Of a stretch of DNA of 6,035 nt, positions 1-5,623 are shown one piece after another; within the stretch, counting starts at the first letter, position 1; every line of letters starts with the position of its first letter. Below the pieces are notes generated by a model. It was given only the letters and a program-made list of their open reading frames with translations, was not told where the DNA came from and searched no databases. Location of the stretch: NCBI GenBank assembly GCA_020058315.1, contig JAGVEK010000396.1, positions 1 to 6,035 on the forward strand, given 5' to 3'. The DNA is from Candidatus Zixiibacteriota bacterium. GTDB taxonomy: Bacteria; Zixibacteria; MSB-5A5; WJJR01. The position numbers were made by a program, and so were the translations under genes.

Positions 1-222
1 AGACATGATACACAGAGCGTGCCCGTAATGCCCGCCAAAGGATATCGGTCTCTTGGGCAGGGGGTGACTGTCGAAACGCTGGCGCGGCGCAGTAGCCTTA
101 ACGGCCGGATCGCTGCAGCAACGCCGAGGCCCTTCAGCTTGCCGGACCAAGGACCGACCAAGTGTTTGATAAATAATGTGTTATGGGTCATCCCCAGAGA
201 CATCTCTAACAGAATTGTCTGA
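1..222 (+). CDS. Unrecognised open frame running off the left edge (3' part)
   Basis: This frame is open from base 1 to a TGA at 220-222, so only a 3' part, at most 73 codons, would be visible. An internal ATG at 28-30 has no convincing ribosome binding site. A short stretch at about codons 13-25, with the core GYRSLGQGVTVE, loosely resembles the G-(F/Y)-(K/R)-S-L-x-x-G-x-x-V-x-(F/V)-E strand of cold-shock domains. The residues that follow do not continue that fold. It could be the end of a divergent or decayed cold-shock protein, or just a chance open frame. Its last codons run through an AT-rich patch (165-184) that looks intergenic. I do not assign a function. Confidence 0.2.
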   Translation, partial: RHDTQSVPVMPAKGYRSLGQGVTVETLARRSSLNGRIAAATPRPFSLPDQGPTKCLINNVLWVIPRDISNRIV

Positions 223-260
223 AACGGACGCTTCGGAACGCCGATACAGTGGGTTAGGGC

Positions 261-284
261 ATGAAGAAACGGGGTTTGAGATGA
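261..284 (+). promoter_or_regulatory. Seven-codon leader ORF overlapping the lipoprotein start
   Basis: An ATG at 261 opens a frame encoding MKKRGLR that stops at a TGA at 282-284. That stop overlaps the lipoprotein start codon in the arrangement ATGA, which is typical of translational coupling. A G-rich stretch (GGGTTAGGGC, 251-260) just before it could act as a weak ribosome binding site. The lipoprotein's own upstream sequence is weak (GGGG at 271-274), so coupling from this mini-ORF might help translation. A chance frame this short is quite possible. Confidence 0.2.
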
Positions 285-1057
285 TAAGACGTAATCAAGG
301 TATTGTCGGCCGGTTCTCCTTGGCACTCACAATTGCCGGTGCGTTGATTTTTGCGGGCTGCAGTGGTGGGGGATCGATCAAACCGCAGAGCGCCACCTAC
401 TTCCTAAGGGTGCTCGCCGAAAAGAATTTCGACTCGCAGGCTGATTACCTGCACGTGGAGTTCTTGCGCAACGATTCGGGATTTGCCGGCGCCTTCGTGG
501 TTGTGGCTGGCGATACGATTCGCACCAAGTCCTCCGGCACCGCGGACTCGACATACACGTTCGCCAGATGGCAGTATGGCCACAGCGTCTCCATCAAGGC
601 CGTCGACACCGCCAAGGCGTATCAGTACACGACAGCGGTGGTCATTCCGGACAGTTTTGGCATTTCGAACCTCATCCCGAACACGCATGTCTGGCAGCCC
701 AACAAGTCCAATCCGCGGATCGAATGGACCGCCTCCGCCGGTGCAGCAAACTACATAGCGGCTATTCAGGCACGTGGTTCTGGATCTCCCGCACGAGGCC
801 AGTCCGCAGTCGCCGGATCCGCTCGCGCGTACACCTTTACACCCGACGCGTTTTACAACCCGCAGACCAGCCAGTTGGTACCGGACGTCTACTACATCCA
901 CGTGGTCGCCTACGCGCCGACATTTGTTCTGCGGCCTGGCGCGAACTATAAGGTGCCCACAACGACGTTCCCGCTGACGGTCGACACGAGGCAGATCGCC
1001 GGTGCGGTTGCCGCAGCGGTGGTGTCGGCGCGGGACACGATCCGTGTGGGCGGTTGA
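281..1057 (+). CDS. Secreted lipoprotein, unknown function, beta-rich (possible FN3-like domain)
   Basis: The predicted product is 258 residues. The frame is open further upstream, but the ATG at 281 is preferred because it begins a clear lipoprotein signal peptide: basic N-terminus (RR at residues 3-4), hydrophobic core at about 12-25, and lipobox Phe-Ala-Gly-Cys with acylated Cys27, followed by a flexible SGGGS linker. The Phe at position -3 of the lipobox is less common than Leu. The mature part looks like alternating beta strands. The segment from about residue 145, with the core RIEWTASAGAANY, resembles the B-C strands of fibronectin type III-like domains. The family is not recognised, and no catalytic motif is visible. 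By inference the protein is anchored in the cell envelope. It appears monocistronic, because an intrinsic terminator lies about 50 bases past its stop and the next gene is convergent. Confidence 0.85.
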   Translation: MIRRNQGIVGRFSLALTIAGALIFAGCSGGGSIKPQSATYFLRVLAEKNFDSQADYLHVEFLRNDSGFAGAFVVVAGDTIRTKSSGTADSTYTFARWQYGHSVSIKAVDTAKAYQYTTAVVIPDSFGISNLIPNTHVWQPNKSNPRIEWTASAGAANYIAAIQARGSGSPARGQSAVAGSARAYTFTPDAFYNPQTSQLVPDVYYIHVVAYAPTFVLRPGANYKVPTTTFPLTVDTRQIAGAVAAAVVSARDTIRVGG

Positions 1058-1061
1058 ATGA

Positions 1062-1091
1062 GGCCGGATCCGCCGCGGCGGATGTCCGGCC
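1062..1091 (+). repeat. Inverted repeat (hairpin 1) after the lipoprotein gene
   Basis: Outer arms GGCCGGA (1062-1068) and TCCGGCC (1085-1091) enclose a perfect 16-base palindrome, ATCCGCCGCGGCGGAT (1068-1083), which shares base 1068 with the left arm. The RNA can fold into a long GC-rich hairpin with a two-base bulge. No T-run follows, so this is not a terminator by itself. It probably protects the 3' end of the mRNA or cooperates with the terminator just downstream. Its right arm, TGTCCGGCC (1083-1091), is identical to the right arm of that terminator. Confidence 0.7.
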
Positions 1092-1110
1092 CACGAATAG
1101 ATCGGATATC

Positions 1111-1138
1111 GGCCGGACACTCCTGTCCGGCCTTTTTT
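1111..1138 (+). terminator. Rho-independent terminator of the lipoprotein gene
   Basis: A perfect 9-bp stem GGCCGGACA (1111-1119) / TGTCCGGCC (1124-1132) with tetraloop CTCC is followed at once by six T residues (1133-1138). The last T is also part of the convergent methyltransferase stop codon (complement of 1138-1140). On the minus strand the hairpin is not followed by a T-run, so as a terminator it looks directional, for the + strand. Confidence 0.9.
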
Positions 1139-1857
1139 CAACGGGATCCACCCTTCGCGGCCATAATGGTCAGCGTATCGTCTTCACACAGAGGCGCGCC
1201 ACCGAACCGGGAGCGAAGCTCCTGCAACCGCTCGAGCCAGTATCCCTCCCGGTCACTCTGCGACGCGAACTCACCGAACGACTCAAAGAACTCATCGAAG
1301 GCAATTGGAGCGTCGCTTGTCTCCAGATAGGTCTCAACGACCACCGCCCGGCTCGCGACCGCTGACAGCAACGCATCACGATCCAAGTGCCGAAAGTGGG
1401 GAAATCCGACCTCTGCCTGGAGCTTCAGGAAGAGACCCTGAGCCTCATAAGTTCTCTGTTTCGCCGCCGACCGCAAATCATCGACAGGCTCCTCGAGGAA
1501 AATGCGATTCGCGAAGACGCGGATCATCTCCGCGAGCGCCTCGGGCCAATGGGCGATGTGGTGCAATGAGGCACGTTCGAGCACCAACGGAAACGAATCA
1601 CGAGCAAAGCCGAGGGCAACGGCATCCATGCAACAGAATCTGACCCCAGAGGATCGCGAAACTTCCTGCCAGCGCGACAAGCGGGGAGTGACGTCTATCG
1701 CAACGACCCGGGCGCAATGACGACTTAGCGTACTGGTGAAATGACGTCCGCAGCCGCAGCCGAGATCCAAAACAGCCGTCGGCCTCAGAGACTGAACAGC
1801 TTTTTCAAGTTGAGAGCTCGCCATTTTCGATATCTCACCAGGGCTGGCCATCGTCAC
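1138..1857 (-). CDS. Class I SAM-dependent methyltransferase (Methyltransf_11-like)
   Basis: The predicted product is 239 residues, starting at a GTG (1857); an ATG two codons in (1851) is equally plausible. It is a soluble Rossmann-fold methyltransferase that transfers a methyl group from S-adenosylmethionine. Visible motifs are the SAM-binding glycine loop VLDLGCGCG (29-37), the acidic end of strand 2 in VVAID (Asp55), an Asp in MDA (78), and the strand 4 region LVLERASLHHI (91-101). The usual PGG turn after strand 5 is absent: the chain reads FANRIFLEEP instead. The C-terminal third (about 150-239) is acidic and rich in Phe and Glu, and probably forms the substrate lid. It is the last gene of the minus-strand unit, 12 bases after rmuC. 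In E. coli rmuC is also followed by a methyltransferase gene, ubiE, but this protein lacks UbiE's long N-terminal extension and PGG turn. The substrate is unknown. Confidence 0.85.
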   Translation of the reverse strand: MTMASPGEISKMASSQLEKAVQSLRPTAVLDLGCGCGRHFTSTLSRHCARVVAIDVTPRLSRWQEVSRSSGVRFCCMDAVALGFARDSFPLVLERASLHHIAHWPEALAEMIRVFANRIFLEEPVDDLRSAAKQRTYEAQGLFLKLQAEVGFPHFRHLDRDALLSAVASRAVVVETYLETSDAPIAFDEFFESFGEFASQSDREGYWLERLQELRSRFGGAPLCEDDTLTIMAAKGGSR

Positions 1858-1861
1858 GGGT

Positions 1862-1869
1862 CCCCCCTT
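1862..1869 (-). promoter_or_regulatory. Ribosome binding site of the methyltransferase gene, abutting the rmuC stop
   Basis: On the minus strand AAGGGGGG (1869-1862) immediately follows the rmuC stop codon TAG (1872-1870). It lies 4 bases before the GTG at 1857 and 10 bases before the ATG at 1851. These spacings bracket the usual optimum, so the start cannot be settled by eye. The arrangement implies that ribosomes finishing rmuC can re-initiate on the methyltransferase gene. Confidence 0.7.
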
Positions 1870-3612
1870 CTAGCTATCCCCGTCCCCGGTCGCGCCATCC
1901 TCTTCCACGATCGAGGCATAATCCTCCGGTGAATCAAGAGGCAGCAATGCGGTGGCCTCACCGGCAGGAAGCTCTTGCACGTCCTTCAGCCTCTTGCCGA
2001 CGGCTCTTGACCTCGTTCTGGCTTTGTCGAGTGTATCTGACGCCTGATGCAGCTTCTTCTGCACCGCATCAAGAACTTCGCCGTACTTCGTCCACTCTGT
2101 TTTCACCGCCGCAAGGAGATTCCAGACTTCGCTCGACCGCTTTTGGATGGCAAGTGTCCGGAAACCCATTTGAAGGCTACTCAGAATGGCCCATAGAGTG
2201 GTCGGGCCAGCGATAACGACACGGTACTCCCGCTGGATGACTTCGATCAAGCCAGTCCTTCGGATAACCTCGGCGAAGAGTCCCTCAATTGGGAGGAAAA
2301 GAACGGCAAAGTCTGTGGTTCTGGGAGGGTTCAAGTACTTCTCGCAAATGTCCGACGCACATGCCTTCACACGACTCTCAAGCTGCTTTCCTGCCGCCTC
2401 GACTCCATCGATATCTACCCTCTCTTGAGCTTCTATCAGACGCTGATAATCTTCGACTGGAAACTTGGCATCGATCGGAAGCCAAATCGTCTCATCCTTG
2501 TTCGTACCTTGCCCGGGCAGCCTAATGGCGAATTCGACGCGTTCGCCACCATCCTTCGTGGCCACGTTGGCCGCAAACTGATCAGGATTGAGCACCTGCT
2601 CCAATAACATCCCGAGCTGCACCTCGCCCCATGTTCCCCGAGTCTTCACGTTCGTAAGTACCTTCTTCAGGTCACCGACTCCTGTCGCAAGCGTCTGCAT
2701 CTCCCCAAGTCCCTTGTGTACCAACTCCAAGCGCTCGCTGACCTGCTTGAATGACTCGCCCAGGCGCTTTTCCAGCGTCCCTTGGAGCTTTTCGTCCACG
2801 GTCTGCCGCATTTGGTCAAGTTGTTTGGCGTTGTCTACCTGCATACTCTGGAGTTTGCTCTCCACCGTGCCCCTCATGGCCTCCAGTTTCAACTCGTTCG
2901 ATTCCGCGAGCTTCACGATGGCAGTTGACATCGAATCCAGTTGTGCCTTTTGGACGTTGGCCATCTCACCCATTGCTTTGGTTGTCGCCTCTGTGATTCC
3001 CTTGAGTGTGGCGACAACCTCTTCTCTTAGTTGTTTGGCTCCACTCGCCGACTCCGTGCGAATGCCGTCCAGTTTCTCGCCACTCGTCCGGGCGAAGGAT
3101 ACAAGCTGGCTCGAGAACGTGTCGAGTTGGGCTTTCTGTGCTGCAGCCAGTTCACTCATTGTGTTGTTTATCGTCTCGGAGAGGGTGCCGAGTGTCGACA
3201 CCACTTCCTCACGCAGTTGCTTGGCACCCGTTGCAGATTCAGCACGTACTCCATCCAACCGTTCGCCGCTCGCTTTGGCGAAGGAGCCGAGCAGACTGGA
3301 GAAGTCGTCGAGTTGTACCTTCTGCATGGTAGCAACTTCCGTCATCCGTTGTACCACCGAATCACCAAAGCCCTTGAACGCCTCCGTGAGCTCCTGTCGC
3401 GCGTCCCTTGCCGCTCTACCCTGTTCGTCTCTGCTTTGAGCGACCTCCTCCCTGACAGCGCGCTCGGTGCGATCCTGTGCCTTTTCAAATGCGTCAAGCC
3501 GCGGCGTGAGCGCCGAAATATCAGCTTGTCGTGATCTTCTCGTGAGTAGTATGAGCAGAACCACAATCCCAACCAGCAGAGCCAGATCTGCGATCAGCAG
3601 TAGATTGGTCAC
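1870..3612 (-). CDS. rmuC: RmuC-family DNA recombination protein, membrane-anchored coiled-coil protein
   Basis: The predicted product is 580 residues. The GTG start at 3612 is chosen because AGGGAGGT (3625-3618) lies 5 bases upstream and the protein then begins with a transmembrane anchor (about 4-23), followed by Arg-Arg. Residues about 35-310 form a long coiled coil containing two near-identical 62-residue repeats (98-159 and 160-221). The RmuC domain covers about 310-540, with hallmark segments TRGTWGEVQLG (324-334), WLPIDAKFP (377-385), VLFLPIEGLFAEV (437-449) and GPTTLWAILSSLQMGFRTL (469-487). E. coli RmuC is known to limit recombination at inverted repeats, and the family is predicted to have a PD-(D/E)XK nuclease fold; Asp381-x-Lys383 with Glu330 would fit that core. 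The acidic tail (about 559-580) is likely disordered. It is the middle gene of the minus-strand unit, and it is longer than E. coli RmuC (roughly 475 residues) mainly through the coiled coil. Confidence 0.95.
   Translation of the reverse strand: MTNLLLIADLALLVGIVVLLILLTRRSRQADISALTPRLDAFEKAQDRTERAVREEVAQSRDEQGRAARDARQELTEAFKGFGDSVVQRMTEVATMQKVQLDDFSSLLGSFAKASGERLDGVRAESATGAKQLREEVVSTLGTLSETINNTMSELAAAQKAQLDTFSSQLVSFARTSGEKLDGIRTESASGAKQLREEVVATLKGITEATTKAMGEMANVQKAQLDSMSTAIVKLAESNELKLEAMRGTVESKLQSMQVDNAKQLDQMRQTVDEKLQGTLEKRLGESFKQVSERLELVHKGLGEMQTLATGVGDLKKVLTNVKTRGTWGEVQLGMLLEQVLNPDQFAANVATKDGGERVEFAIRLPGQGTNKDETIWLPIDAKFPVEDYQRLIEAQERVDIDGVEAAGKQLESRVKACASDICEKYLNPPRTTDFAVLFLPIEGLFAEVIRRTGLIEVIQREYRVVIAGPTTLWAILSSLQMGFRTLAIQKRSSEVWNLLAAVKTEWTKYGEVLDAVQKKLHQASDTLDKARTRSRAVGKRLKDVQELPAGEATALLPLDSPEDYASIVEEDGATGDGDS
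2950..3321 (-). repeat. Two tandem 186-base repeats inside the rmuC coiled coil
   Basis: Read on the minus strand, 3321-3136 and 3135-2950 encode two adjacent 62-residue units (residues 98-159 and 160-221). By hand alignment 38 of 62 positions are identical, with no gaps. Both contain the core SGAKQLREEVV or TGAKQLREEVV, and both begin Lys-x-Gln-Leu-Asp. A decayed third copy begins at residue 222 (KAQLDSMS), and half a copy precedes the first unit (about 71-97). In-frame tandem duplication has lengthened the stalk without disturbing the RmuC domain. Confidence 0.85.
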
Positions 3613-3617
3613 GATGG

Positions 3618-3625
3618 ACCTCCCT
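3618..3625 (-). promoter_or_regulatory. Ribosome binding site fixing the rmuC GTG start
   Basis: AGGGAGGT on the minus strand, 5 bases before the GTG at 3612, is a strong match to the anti-Shine-Dalgarno complement. It supports the non-ATG start and the predicted N-terminal membrane anchor. Confidence 0.8.
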
Positions 3626-3626
3626 C

Positions 3627-3648
3627 AAAGAAAGGCCTGCGTGAGGCC
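3627..3648 (-). terminator. Weak terminator-like hairpin between the OLD gene and rmuC
   Basis: On the minus strand GGCCT (3648-3644), loop CACGC, and AGGCC (3638-3634) form a short 5-bp stem followed by TTTCTTT (3633-3627). It lies just upstream of the rmuC ribosome binding site. The stem is short and the T-run interrupted, so it would at most reduce read-through from the OLD gene into rmuC. No good internal promoter is visible in the rest of the 138-base gap (3613-3750). Confidence 0.25.
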
Positions 3649-3750
3649 GAGCTCGACAATGGCGAGTGCGACGCGCCGCACGTTCCGTGGCTGGCGAGTC
3701 GCCCACACACGAGACTGTCAACCGCTCCTGCGCGGCCGAGTTTCCAGTAA

Positions 3751-5385
3751 CTAATTAACCTGTGTCGCAACATCCTTCGCGCTCTCAAAAACGGTCCGAA
3801 GTTCATCGTCTGGTTGAATGCTGCGGTCATACATCCACTCCGGGATGCACGCGCTGAGTTGGATTTTGAGATAGTCGTCGCCCAAGCCGCGGTATCCTTT
3901 GTCATACACCCGTTTGCAAATTGCTTTCAATCGAACCTTTCCATTGAGGTTGGGGAACAGGTCGTCATCTGCGATCTGGACAGCGCCGCCCGTAATATTG
4001 CCGAGGGCCTCCTTAACTAGCGCGAGCGGGTAGTAGTCCTCCAGGGAGCCCCGCGTCAGGATGTGGACGAACTTGAGCATCGGGTGAGAGCCCGTGGCGT
4101 GCAGTTTAGCGAAGTCCCCTTTCGGATCAGATCCGGCGTCAAGGACCAGGCCACAGGGGAGTTTATACGAGTCAAGCAATCTCACATAGGCCTCGGCCTT
4201 CGCAAAGTCGTTTCCTCCGAGTGGGAGGATAGAAATTCCGAGCTTCCTGTCGTCAATTCCAAAACACTTCATAAACCAGGGGAAAGCAGTCTGCTCTGAC
4301 GGGCCTTCAGCGATTATCCCGCAATTGCCACCCCCTTGGAGTAGAGCGTCACTTGGGCGAATGCCCAGAATTCTCCGAACATCCTCGAGTTTTGCGGGAT
4401 CAAGAGTGTTGGACACAGTCGATCCGTCTTGTTGCCTCCGGAGTATCACATTCGATCGGAAGTCCACTCTGTCGATGAAAACCGGAGAATGTGTTGTGCA
4501 TATGACCTGGGAAGTAGAACTTAGGCGCTGAAGAGCGGAGAGCAATTCTCGCTGTCCCCTTGGGTGAAACGAGTTCTCAGGCTCCTCCAGCGCTAAAATG
4601 AAATCCGAAACTTGAGCTTTCGCGACGAACCGATACAGAGCGAGAATCATTGCATTTTGGGTGCCGGCGCCGCGTTGCGGAAGCGGGATGTCGGGCATCC
4701 TTGCGTCGTCTACCTCAATGTCAAATGAGACACCTTCGACCAGATCTATTTGGAGATTCGCGAATTCTATTGCTACGGATTCATCCCCGAGCTGATCTTT
4801 CAGAAAGATTTCAAGACCCTCCCTAACTGGCTGGATGGCCTCCAGCAAGGCATTTCGAAGTGTGGACTCAGTTTGAGAGTACTCACCCGCTGCGAGCTTC
4901 TGTTTCATGAGCGCCCTTACGGTTTTCCCAAGCAGTGCAGTCTTGTTCATACTGAATTGCTCATTAAGGCTTCGACGCACCGGGACAAAGTGGAAATTCT
5001 CCTCAGGGAACATTCCCTTGGCCACGGTCTTACTCACTTGTGACGTAGCGCCGTCCCGGGAGATCGTTTCCGTCAGCGGATCGGTATCGAATGCGAACGT
5101 TCGTCGCACGCGTACTGTGCCGTCTTCCCACTTGGCCGCAGAATACGGCTCACGGTTCGGCGGATCCTGCACGTCGATTTCAATGACGATAGTTCTATCT
5201 GTTTGTGAAGAGAAGAAATCATTCTTGCTCGTGAGCTTCTTGTTGCTGTAGAATGCCTGCAGAGCGTACAAGACCGACGTCTTGCCGACGTCGTTTTCCC
5301 CGATTATCACCGTCATCTTCTCGAGGGGGCAATCGATCGATTTTAGAGCTCGGAAGTTCTCAATTCTGATTCGACTTAGACGCAT
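3751..5385 (-). CDS. OLD-family ATP-dependent nuclease (ABC-type ATPase plus TOPRIM)
   Basis: The predicted product is 544 residues, starting at the ATG at 5385 with GGAG (5397-5394) 8 bases upstream. The N-terminal ATPase has Walker A GENDVGKTS (29-37), a signature-like QRGAGTQ (237-243), Walker B FILALEEPE (262-270) and the H-loop TTHS (297-300). These are the SMC/RecF-like motifs of OLD proteins. The C-terminal TOPRIM part follows: IIAEGPSE (357-364, metal-binding Glu360), then PLGGNDF (388-394), LVLDAGSD (413-420) and the family-typical RGSLEDYYP (445-453). Known OLD proteins (P2 Old, GajA of Gabija) are ATP-regulated DNA nucleases with anti-phage or interference activity. No UvrD-like helicase or reverse transcriptase is adjacent, so it is neither Gabija nor a retron unit. 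It heads the minus-strand unit with rmuC and a methyltransferase gene. Odd point: the usual TOPRIM DxD reads Asp416-Ala-Gly-Ser-Asp420. Sampled 60-base blocks have 43-52% GC, lower than the flanking genes. Confidence 0.93.
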   Translation of the reverse strand: MRLSRIRIENFRALKSIDCPLEKMTVIIGENDVGKTSVLYALQAFYSNKKLTSKNDFFSSQTDRTIVIEIDVQDPPNREPYSAAKWEDGTVRVRRTFAFDTDPLTETISRDGATSQVSKTVAKGMFPEENFHFVPVRRSLNEQFSMNKTALLGKTVRALMKQKLAAGEYSQTESTLRNALLEAIQPVREGLEIFLKDQLGDESVAIEFANLQIDLVEGVSFDIEVDDARMPDIPLPQRGAGTQNAMILALYRFVAKAQVSDFILALEEPENSFHPRGQRELLSALQRLSSTSQVICTTHSPVFIDRVDFRSNVILRRQQDGSTVSNTLDPAKLEDVRRILGIRPSDALLQGGGNCGIIAEGPSEQTAFPWFMKCFGIDDRKLGISILPLGGNDFAKAEAYVRLLDSYKLPCGLVLDAGSDPKGDFAKLHATGSHPMLKFVHILTRGSLEDYYPLALVKEALGNITGGAVQIADDDLFPNLNGKVRLKAICKRVYDKGYRGLGDDYLKIQLSACIPEWMYDRSIQPDDELRTVFESAKDVATQVN

Positions 5386-5527
5386 TGGTTATACTCCGCT
5401 AAGCAGGCTGTCACGGTCGAATTTGCGGTACCGCGGAACTCCCCGTGCTCCGGCCCTGTCTCGCCGTTCTCCGCGCTTCCTCCGCCTCAGGTTACGCTCC
5501 CTTTGTCAGTGCCCAAGCCCCGGCTTG

Positions 5528-5556
5528 AATCTCGTTGATCCAGAGCAACTTGTCAA
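5528..5556 (-). promoter_or_regulatory. Candidate promoter of the OLD-rmuC-methyltransferase unit
   Basis: On the minus strand a perfect -35 box TTGACA (5556-5551) is followed after 17 bases by GAGATT (5533-5528), which matches TATAAT at only 3 of 6 positions. Transcription from here would give a leader of about 140 bases before the OLD start. Two of the three TTGTCA (TGACAA) copies overlap or lie just upstream of the -35 box, which would suit an operator. It is the best minus-strand candidate I found, but it is weak. Confidence 0.3.
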
Positions 5557-5594
5557 TCCGATTGTCAGCCCTCACGGTGGTCGCCCCTGCCCAG

Positions 5595-5616
5595 TTCGAC
5601 TCAAAATCGAGCCGAA
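5595..5616. repeat. Imperfect inverted repeat between the divergent candidate promoters
   Basis: Arms TTCGACTC (5595-5602) and GAGCCGAA (5609-5616) pair at 7 of 8 positions around a 6-base AT-rich centre (AAAATC). The element lies 8 bases upstream of the candidate -35 box at 5624 and about 40 bases from the minus-strand -35 box. That placement would suit a shared operator. Function is inferred from position only. Confidence 0.4.
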
Positions 5617-5623
5617 ATTAGTC

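Noticed and set aside
165..184. AT-rich patch (TTTGATAAATAATG) as the lipoprotein promoter
   Set aside because: AATAAT (172-177) matches -10 well, but no -35 box lies at 16-18 bases upstream. A promoter here is plausible but not supported beyond AT content.
404..1141. Minus-strand open frame of 245 codons across the lipoprotein gene
   Set aside because: It is Arg- and Gly-rich with no recognisable motif. The + strand gene has a signal peptide, lipobox and terminator.
1138..1857. Assignment of the methyltransferase as UbiE because it follows rmuC
   Set aside because: The UbiE N-terminal extension and PGG turn are missing. Only general class I motifs are shared.
2588..3439. Long + strand open frame (283 codons) antisense to rmuC
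   Set aside because: The product is a low-complexity Ser/Leu/Ser-Arg protein with no ribosome binding site. It is the antisense reflection of the coiled-coil codons of rmuC, which has strong family motifs.
3693..3721. Internal rmuC promoter: TTGACA at 3721-3716 on the minus strand
   Set aside because: At 17-base spacing the -10 position reads CTCGCC, and no AT-rich alternative lies nearby.
3751..5385. Gabija, PARIS or retron system
   Set aside because: No UvrD-like helicase, separate TOPRIM effector or reverse transcriptase is next to the OLD gene, and both ends of the unit are visible.
5388..5393. TATAAC just upstream of the OLD start as a -10 box
   Set aside because: It is 2 bases from the start codon, so transcription would begin inside the gene; the GGAG ribosome binding site just upstream also argues against a leaderless start.
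5421..5450. T-box-like core (GGTACCGCGG followed by CTCCCCG) upstream of a synthetase-like gene
   Set aside because: It resembles the T-box antiterminator sequence, but the TGG of the tRNA-binding bulge is replaced (GCGGTACC), there is no room for Stem I outside the OLD coding region, no terminator follows, and the gene starts about 300 bases later.
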